Source: Pseudisothecium myosuroides
Lineage: Eukaryota > Streptophyta > Bryopsida > Hypnales > Lembophyllaceae
Direction of reading: 5' to 3'
DNA length: 64,000 nt
Assembly: GCA_951799445.1 (NCBI GenBank)
Contig: OX637288.1
Location: 47,445,288-47,509,287 of the forward strand
A program made the position numbers and the translations under genes. This document shows positions 57,010-64,000 of this stretch, piece after piece; within the stretch, counting starts at the first letter, position 1; every line of letters starts with the position of its first letter. Under the pieces are notes generated by a model that saw only the letters and a list, made by a program, of their open reading frames with translations, had not been told where the DNA came from and made no database searches.

Positions 57010-58630
57010 GAATCCACTAGCGCGGACAATCCCCACGGAGCAGAGCAGCGACTCTCCTTGACAGAAAGTATCGCTTCAAAAATGAAGACCAGTTACTTGG
57101 GCTAGGCTTAAGTACTGAGCCGTTTCAAAAACCTTCTCTGTCATCCCTTGAATGCGTGCCAACTAAAAATGAGTGGGCACCCAATATCTTGTTGGATTCC
57201 TCTTGCTTGCTTCAAGTGGCCGTTCCTCAACGGTCTTTTCTGGCGAACCTGCACTTCCTGGTTGCGTCAGCTGCATTAAGAGGATTTCAAATAGTATTTG
57301 CAAAGCATTTTCTTTGCAAGTTTTGAAAGAAGCAGTGGCAATTTCGGTGCTTGTAAGACGCTTCTAACCTCACATGATGTGACGGTTTTATGTCTCTGAC
57401 AACCTTTGCAGCAGCTTCTTTATTTTTTATCTTCCATATTTTTTCATTTATAATAACACCATTACATATGTTTTTCTGTTCCTTTTCAGAACTTCGGAGG
57501 GGGATCTTCCGCATGTAACTGACTGCTTTCAATGCTACCTATGAGCTCTTTTGAGTACCCTACTGCCAGAACTTTCTGCCCCTACTGCGCTCTGGTAATT
57601 GCCAAAATCAGAGAATTTATTGTACATTTCTTCATTTCTGACAAGCCTCTTCACTCTCCTACATCTATTTTTCAATGCTCAGCTTCCTATTTTTCCACAA
57701 CCCAATTTGTGACGCTTTTAGGTGTACCCACCTTAAATGCAATGCCCGAGGCACCAAAATCTGATGTCGAGATACTTTGAAGTTAAATAAAACCTTACCA
57801 AGTTACTATTTTCAGTAGTTTGTACTTTTGAAAAAATTCTTTTTGAAGTCTAGTTTTAGCATCCAAAATCCGATTTTGAAAATGAATGATCGTGATTTTT
57901 CTATTCAAGATTCTGTGCAAGGGTACCCATTGCAATCTTGACTTATTGTAGTGTTGAGGGCTCTTGGAAATGAGCCTCAAATACAGTAGATCTTGGAGAA
58001 AAAATCACATTAGAAGTTCATTTAAAAAAATTATAGAGTAGATTTTGAAAAGCCGTAAATTGATTGGGGTTATACATGTTAGTCCTTTAAACTCATATTC
58101 TTTTGGTGACCAACTTCTTAGATTTGCAATGTGAAAAGAAGGTTGAAAGACTTCAAGTCATTTTCACAATTTGAACACCCTCATATTCAAACATTATAAC
58201 CTTTCAATTTGTAAGTGATATTATTGTGTTTTCTTTTCATGTGTCATCTCTAACATGTCTAGTTTGAATTTGTACGGTTACAATTCAAAAAAAATTGATA
58301 CAAATTATTAAAATGTTGGCTTTTTGTTCAATTTAGAAAAAAATTCTAGAAGTTCAAAAAAGGCCTTGGGCATTTAGGGGTTAAGTCTCTTCAATTGGCA
58401 ACTTTGCTCAGTTTGACACTAAGGTAGGAAGCCCATTGTAGACCCTTTGGTCACTGGATTCATAAATTTTTTGAAGGAAAAGATCTGTCAGCAAACAAAG
58501 AATATTCTACAATTGTTTAGGTAAACGTTTACAAAAATAGATACAATATAGGCAATCAAAGCAAAATCACATAGTTTCCCAATGTGATCCTCAATGGGGG
58601 ATTATTTTTGTCATTTTGGATGTTAATGTG
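57010..58630. other. Intergenic region, no gene recognised
   Basis: Continues the 5' side of the pseudogene to about 57110. After that, AT-rich DNA with short ORFs. One (57532-57780) contains FCPYC, but nothing else of a glutaredoxin, so I do not call it. Confidence 0.35.
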
Positions 58631-58640
58631 GCTCTTTTAA

Positions 58641-59046
58641 CCCCTAAAGGACCAAATTGCGTTTTATGGCAACATAGCAATTCTAGATAGCTCACGACAA
58701 ACGATGTTTTTATTTTTATTTTTTGAAAATTTTACACAACATAAGCCAAAAGAGTAGCTTTAAGGCACAACAATTTTCATAACTTCTGACTACATAGTTA
58801 AAAGTTATTGCATGATATGTAGTGTTCATTGTACTTTGGGCAGCCTGGGCAGCTCAATGAAAATTACATATCATGCAATAATTTTTTAACTATGTAATCA
58901 AAAGATATAAAAATTGTTGTGCCTTAAAGCTACTCTTTGGGCATATGCTATGTGAAATTTTCAAGGAAAGAAAATATAAACTCCATTCATAGTGAGCTAC
59001 CCAAAATCACTATGTTGCCAAAAAACACAGCTTTTTCCTTTACAAG
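58641..59046. mobile_element. Fold-back TTAA MITE, 406 bp
   Basis: TTAA flanks both ends (58637-58640, 59047-59050). The left half (cccctaaaggaccaaattgc...gcaacatagcaattctag...ttaaggcacaacaattttc) is repeated, inverted, as the right half, so almost the whole element is one long hairpin. Each half matches the end of the 915-bp copies at 12030 and 19928, so it looks like a head-to-head fusion of two ends of that family. Confidence 0.75.
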
Positions 59047-59709
59047 TTAATTTTGAAAGGATGAGACCTAACACCAAGGTACTTTGCCAAAACTGATTTG
59101 ATTTATGAATTAATAGGTACATTCTTCATTCCTACAATAATCTAGAAAATCATCAATGTGCTACTATATATTTGGCCTTTGCATCGTTTCAGGGTTCATT
59201 CCTTACACGGTTTCATTGGCAATCCAAAAGTGTTCCTTCACATTGTAGAATAATTGGGGGATTTTTTTGCCATATATAGAAATCACATCATGGTGTTCAT
59301 TGAATTCATAAAATGGTGACTTTTCAACTTTGAGCTCTACAATAAATTCAACACTTTGAATCTTTATTGCACACTTCTAAAATTTCTACTACATTAGGAT
59401 GCGAGTGAGTGAAATTGACCCCAAACTAAAGAACCGAATTGGCCTTATGTCTAGTTTAGTTTTCTAATTTCCAGTTTGGAAATTTTTAATGTCTATTTTA
59501 AATAATTTTTAAATGTACTTCAATAATAGTATTTTTAAATTCCAATTCAATATCAGTCAAAAGTTTGTAATAATTTTGCCACATCATTGTACTACAGGCA
59601 TTGAAGATGCTATTATGTTACTAGTAGGGACGTAAAACTAACCTACAAAACTAGTTTCACTACAAAATATGATTTTTGTAAAACCTAGTAAAATCATTGT
59701 ATAATTTAA

Positions 59710-60878
59710 CCCCTAAAGTTCCAAAGCATCTTTTTCATCAAAAAACACTTAAAATTATCATTTCGAGTGCAAAAGAAAAAAAAAATTAAAAATGGCATTT
59801 TTTGCATATATAACCATAGGGTCTTGCAATAGACTGGTATGAGAATGTGTCGAAGAAATTTCAAAAACTTTGATGGCATAGATTGCAAGATAAATGCATT
59901 CAAAGTGAAGAAAACATGATTTTTTAGCATTGTGGCAAACGGCTAGTTTATAAGACTTCAAATCTTGTTAACTTAAAAAATTTATTTAACTTATTTTGAA
60001 TTATAAAAAAATTATCATGAAAAATAGAGTAGAGAGTTTAGAAATAATGTAAATAAATAAATTATTAAGTAGAAGTATGTATGAGATAGAACAAAATAAC
60101 AAATTGTTAATAGCTCTAAGATGGAATAAGCATTAGATGAGATTTTTGGCCATTAAAAGGCCGCAAGTTCCCATACTGTTGGAAACGTGGCAACTACACC
60201 ACATCAACAATTTGACATGGTCAGGAGATTGTTACAACTATCGATAATATTTAATTATTTTTTAAATATTTTTTTGAATTTAAAAAAAATTAAGTAATTT
60301 CTTTTTTTCATTTTTCTTCATACTTAATATTCTGAAATAATATTGTTGGTTCACAATAAGAAAAATAGGCATGAAACAACCCTTCTCTTGCCTCAAATCT
60401 CATCTAATTAACAAACCACTAGATAAATTCCAATGGTGAGATTGTTCTATCAATCAAAGTTAATCCAGTGGAACTTTTTGTTTTAAAAAAAATATGAAAA
60501 TTGATCTCAAAAACAAATCTTATACATTATTTTTTCAAGAAGATGCTCTAATTGCTTGCAAAATAAGATACTCCATGACTTTCACATTACAAATCCAAAT
60601 GGAATGAATCAAAGTTTTCCATGTAAACAAAAATAAAATCTATGAGGAAATTTTTCTAATTTTTAATTTAATTTTTATAGATTTCTTTTATTGGCTACCG
60701 AGTCGAAATTTTGGATTATTGTGGTATAACTTTTGTCCTTGGCACCAATTAAAATAAAAATTATGTTTTCCAAAGCATAATTTTTTCTATTTTACAAAAA
60801 AAATTCACAATTTGTTTTGCTCATAGGAACCTACCCAAAATCCATTTTATCCCCATATGGACAATGGGACTTTAGGGT
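59710..60878. mobile_element. TTAA-flanked MITE (piggyBac-like), copy 3, 1.17 kb
   Basis: TTAA at 59706-59709 and 60879-60882. The ends CCCCTAAAGTTCC and, inverted, ACCCTAAAGTCCC match. The first 240 bp align with the left end of 19928-20853 ('tataaccatagg.tcttg.a.ta.actgg', 'ggattgcaagat' type words). Non-coding. Confidence 0.7.
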
Positions 60879-61289
60879 TTAATTCAATTAGTGTGAGAAG
60901 TTGAATAGTGCAAGTCCTTCTTGCACTAATTTGGATAATTTTGGATGACTGGAATTTACTTGGTGGTAACCTTTGGATGAAATTTGGATGAAATTCATAC
61001 TATTTGGGATGGTATGAAAACAATGTACTCTACACCATATTGAATTTATCTCAAATACTATGAACTAGTATATTGGTGCGCTCACAAATTCACATAATTA
61101 TTGAATTAGTCACAAATAGGCATTATTAGTGTGAAGTGCAATAATTGAATTAACTTGTACTATTCACCTTATATTTTGTTAAAATCTATTAGAATTAGTT
61201 ATGCCTTATAATTTTGAATATATATCTACTAGAAAAAAAAATCAATTATAAAAAAATTTAAATCTTTTTAATTACATTCTTCTATAATT

Positions 61290-62370
61290 CACTATAAGAA
61301 ACCCTCGTTTTAGGTGACAAGCCCTAATTTTTCATGACGGATTTTTTTTTTTTTTTTGGGATAACAAATGGAAACCATTGTAGTAAAAGAGAACCAAGTA
61401 ACCGCCAAGCCAGAGGCTGGACAAATGAAGAGAGAATGAACAAAAAACAAACATAAGAGCAACAAAAAAGAGCCAAGAAACTAAGAGAACACACAAAGAA
61501 GAGGGCCCTCTTTATTCCACCTAATAGAGTAACCAACCCTAGTAGCAAGAACTGGAGAATGCAACCAAATACTAGAAAATTTAAACCAAATCCTATCAGT
61601 ATTTATGAGGTCTATGTCTAGAAGCTAGGTCAGTCTTAAGAACAGCAGCTCGTCCTGAGTCAAGGAGGGTGCTCCATAGACTAGTATAAAGAAAGATGGT
61701 AGGCCAACAATCCTGTGCGAAGACCATATGGTTAGGCATAACCCAGCATAGCCATAGGACAGCTCTGCAAACAAGAGACCAAATCATTTGTGCTCTATAT
61801 AAAACATTCTAGAAGTAGGGGTCCCAAAAATACACTGGATAGCATCCAATCTTCGATGAGGGCCCAAAGCTAGAGATGCTCCGCGGATGTGGTGCATCAT
61901 TGATAGTGCATAATCCCAAATTTCTTGGGATCTAGAGCACTTGAAGAACGTGTGAAGAGGGATTTTTATGGCACTAGGGTTGCAGCAAATACAATTCACG
62001 TCAATCCTTTGGAGTAATTTGGGCCCACCAAGAGTTTATAGCAACAGCATTGTACCAGACTGACCATATAAAGGCCACATCTTTCTGCAGACGGGCTTTG
62101 ATCCAAATATCTCTCCAACATGAGACAAAAGAATTTGGAAGAAGAGCAGGCCATTTTGCTGCTATAAGCTGCTTTAGCTGGATTGAGGTCGTAAGTATGA
62201 CGGATTTTAGGTGATGTCAATGTTGACAATCCAAAATTTTTATGTCAACATTGATGTTACGTTGTACATTTTTGTTGACATAAAAATTTTAGGTTGTCAA
62301 CATTGACACCACCTAAAATCCGTCATAAAAAATTAGGGCTTGTCACCTAAAACGGGGATTTCTTATAGTG
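61290..62370. mobile_element. CACTA-type MITE interrupted by a LINE fragment
   Basis: The ends CACTATAAGAAACCCTCGTT and, inverted, CACTATAAGAAATCCCCGTT are long terminal repeats starting with CACTA, flanked by the 3-bp duplication ATT (61287-61289, 62371-62373), as in CACTA (En/Spm) elements. Without the inner insertion the element is about 218 bp and nearly a perfect fold-back. Non-autonomous. Confidence 0.8.
61346..62196 (-). mobile_element. 5'-truncated LINE fragment with zf-RVT remnant
   Basis: On the minus strand the insert ends in a poly-A tract (poly-T at 61342-61357 on plus). It is flanked by a 12-bp duplication, ATGACGGATTTT, at 61334-61345 and 62197-62208: target-primed reverse transcription hallmarks. 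The coding remnant (62180-61500) contains CICCNPSAIKIPLHTFFKCS followed by RSQEIWDYA, which fits the zinc-binding C-terminal domain of plant LINE reverse transcriptases (C-x2-C, HxFF.C, IW). Stops and frame breaks occur. Only the 3' 850 bp are present. Confidence 0.8.
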
Positions 62371-62379
62371 ATTCAAAGT

Positions 62380-64000
62380 TAGTTCAAAGTTAGCCAGCTA
62401 GATTGTATTCATCATTAGGAAAAATTTCCGCCCTCAACAAGGCCACCAGTCTTGCACCCCCGCGGTGCAATAAGGGAAAAAAAATATTATTATTTTATTT
62501 TTGAAAATTGGAAATTTGATGTGGCACTAATGGTGCCACATCAGTGGTACTAGTGCCACGTCAATGCCACGTCACATTGGGAGAAAATGTTTAAAAAAAA
62601 TTCAATTTTTTTTTTTTTTTAATTTTTTTTTTTTTAGATTCCTATTGAAAGTTCAAGTCACTTGATTTGAGACACGGATTCTATGTTTAGGAACTAGAAG
62701 ACAATTTAGCAAAGTAGTGAGTAAAAGTTGAAGGACTCTATACATCCCAACTATTTTTGAATAGATAAAAATGCCATGATAGTAGATTAAATTCTACATT
62801 ATCTTGTTTTAGACATTTATAGGGATAAAGAGACCTGTTTATGTTTTTTTGGAATAATTTTGATTAGGGTCTTTATCCTTTTCTAGCTCCTACATCACAA
62901 ATGATGTCTCTCGGGAAGACAAATAGTGACTATTTACAAGATATTTCATATACACAACTTATGAAATATACTAATTGGTTCCCGTAGCCTTATAAGCGAA
63001 AACAAATTCCGAGATGTATGGATGATTTGATTATTATAGGCAGTGGATATACTAATCTGGCCAAAAGTAGTAAGTTACTAATTACAAAACCTCAATTAGT
63101 AGTCCTTCTAACTCACTAATTAACAAGAATTATGTGAATTGCCATATGACTGTATGGTATGGTGAACTACTCACATACTTGTAACAAAACCAGAATGGGT
63201 GGTTGAAATTTATAAAAATTTGATAGTGATCTAAATCACTTACAAAGTACACCCAGTTATATTATTGGAGTTAAAAACCAGCCTTCTGATGGACTGGATG
63301 AGTTATTGAAGCTTTGGTTAACTTAAGGTAGAAGCATCAGTAATCAACTACGCCCAATGCCCAACCTGTAGGGTACGCTATTTCCAACCAAGGTTGGAAC
63401 TCAAGTTTGGAATGTGTATTTTTTGTCCTTTTCAAGGTAGGGACTAATAAGGTCATGACACATGCCTCCAAAGTAGTGAGCAAGAAAATAGTTTCGCTAT
63501 GATTGAAATTGAAAAACTCTAGACATTGGCTATCGGTGAAGAGTACTTTTTGGCTCCCAAAATTCACAACAATTTCAATTTTGGGAATTAAATTCTGAAA
63601 ATTTGGCTATCCCCATATTTCTTATCTTCCTACATGGAAAAAATTTCCACCACCTCATATTGCATACGATGTGCTCCAAAATTGCTTAAATGATCGGATA
63701 CTGGTACTTCTACCTTACACTCAATCCAGTAGTTGGAAATTACCAACGGATTAAGATTGGATTCCATGGATAACGAATATAGAGGCAGCCTTGATTTGCC
63801 ATACCTAGCTGTTAAACTAGCTCTAATTAACATCCATCTTTGGTTGATTTGAACATGTTCTTGTAATTAATTATGATTGAGAATACAGTTGAGGACCCTT
63901 GAGCTTCTTCCTGTACAGTGGGGTACAATTCATTTACAAATTTTTGCATCATGTTGAGATTAGGTCAACTTGGGGAGGCCCGTGTATGCTCAAAATTGAA
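62380..64000. other. AT-rich region with a dispersed-repeat copy
   Basis: 63400-63570 is the second copy of the repeat at 43125-43330. The word 'tgccacatcagtggtactag' lies within short inverted words near 62520-62575. No gene supported. Confidence 0.4.

Noticed and set aside
57532..57780. ORF with FCPYC, resembling a glutaredoxin active site
   Set aside because: No other glutaredoxin features (cis-Pro, GG motif, fold-like order), and the region is AT-rich non-coding in character.

Overview
This window looks like nuclear DNA of a land plant. It is AT-rich and gene-poor, has spliced genes with GT-AG introns, carries interstitial runs of the plant telomere unit CCCTAAA, and encodes a TAXIMIN-type peptide, a family known from land plants. 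The large DUF7869-like gene and the general style of the sequence make me lean towards a non-seed plant (bryophyte or lycophyte). That placement is inference from memory, not a search result.

Layout. 1-2.1 kb: an intact 99-residue membrane-protein gene with a repetitive 5' leader. 2.1-26.5 kb: mostly transposon debris. It includes a 434-bp MITE, two PIF/Harbinger-type elements with perfect TTA/TAA duplications (one packed with a hairpin-forming repeat array), two opposed copies of a TTAA-flanked piggyBac-like MITE, a decayed Pif1/Helitron-type helicase and several diverged repeats. 26.7-27.1 kb: a two-exon TAXIMIN-like gene on the minus strand. 28.5-31.0 kb: a decayed pogo/Tigger-type transposase.

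33.5-54 kb is the most interesting part: a probable large mobile element. Its minus-strand genes encode a disordered protein, an FCP1/SCP-like protein lacking the nucleophilic Asp, and a long ParB-like plus DNA-methyltransferase-like protein. A truncated gene lies at 49.1-49.7 kb. A plus-strand, apparently intact ORF of about 957 codons encodes a DUF7869-like protein with a plausible DDE triad. About 22 copies of one 21-bp palindrome (TTATCYTCG, 3 nt, CGARGATAA) occur here and, by eye, nowhere else in the window. They lie between genes, inside introns close to splice sites, and inside exons, where at least four copies encode the same peptide core PRxED in the same frame. About 8 kb of foreign material (41.6-49.1 kb: telomere-like tracts and a satellite of about 166 bp) separates the two halves.

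54.9-57 kb: a six-exon pseudogene cut by an hAT-like MITE. 58.6-62.4 kb: more TTAA MITEs, one a fold-back, and a CACTA-type MITE split by a 5'-truncated LINE.

Most minus-strand ORFs of the putative mobile element are interrupted by single TGA or TAG codons in otherwise open frames, while the DUF7869-like gene is open throughout. This suggests accessory genes decaying by C-to-T change around a recently functional transposase-like gene.
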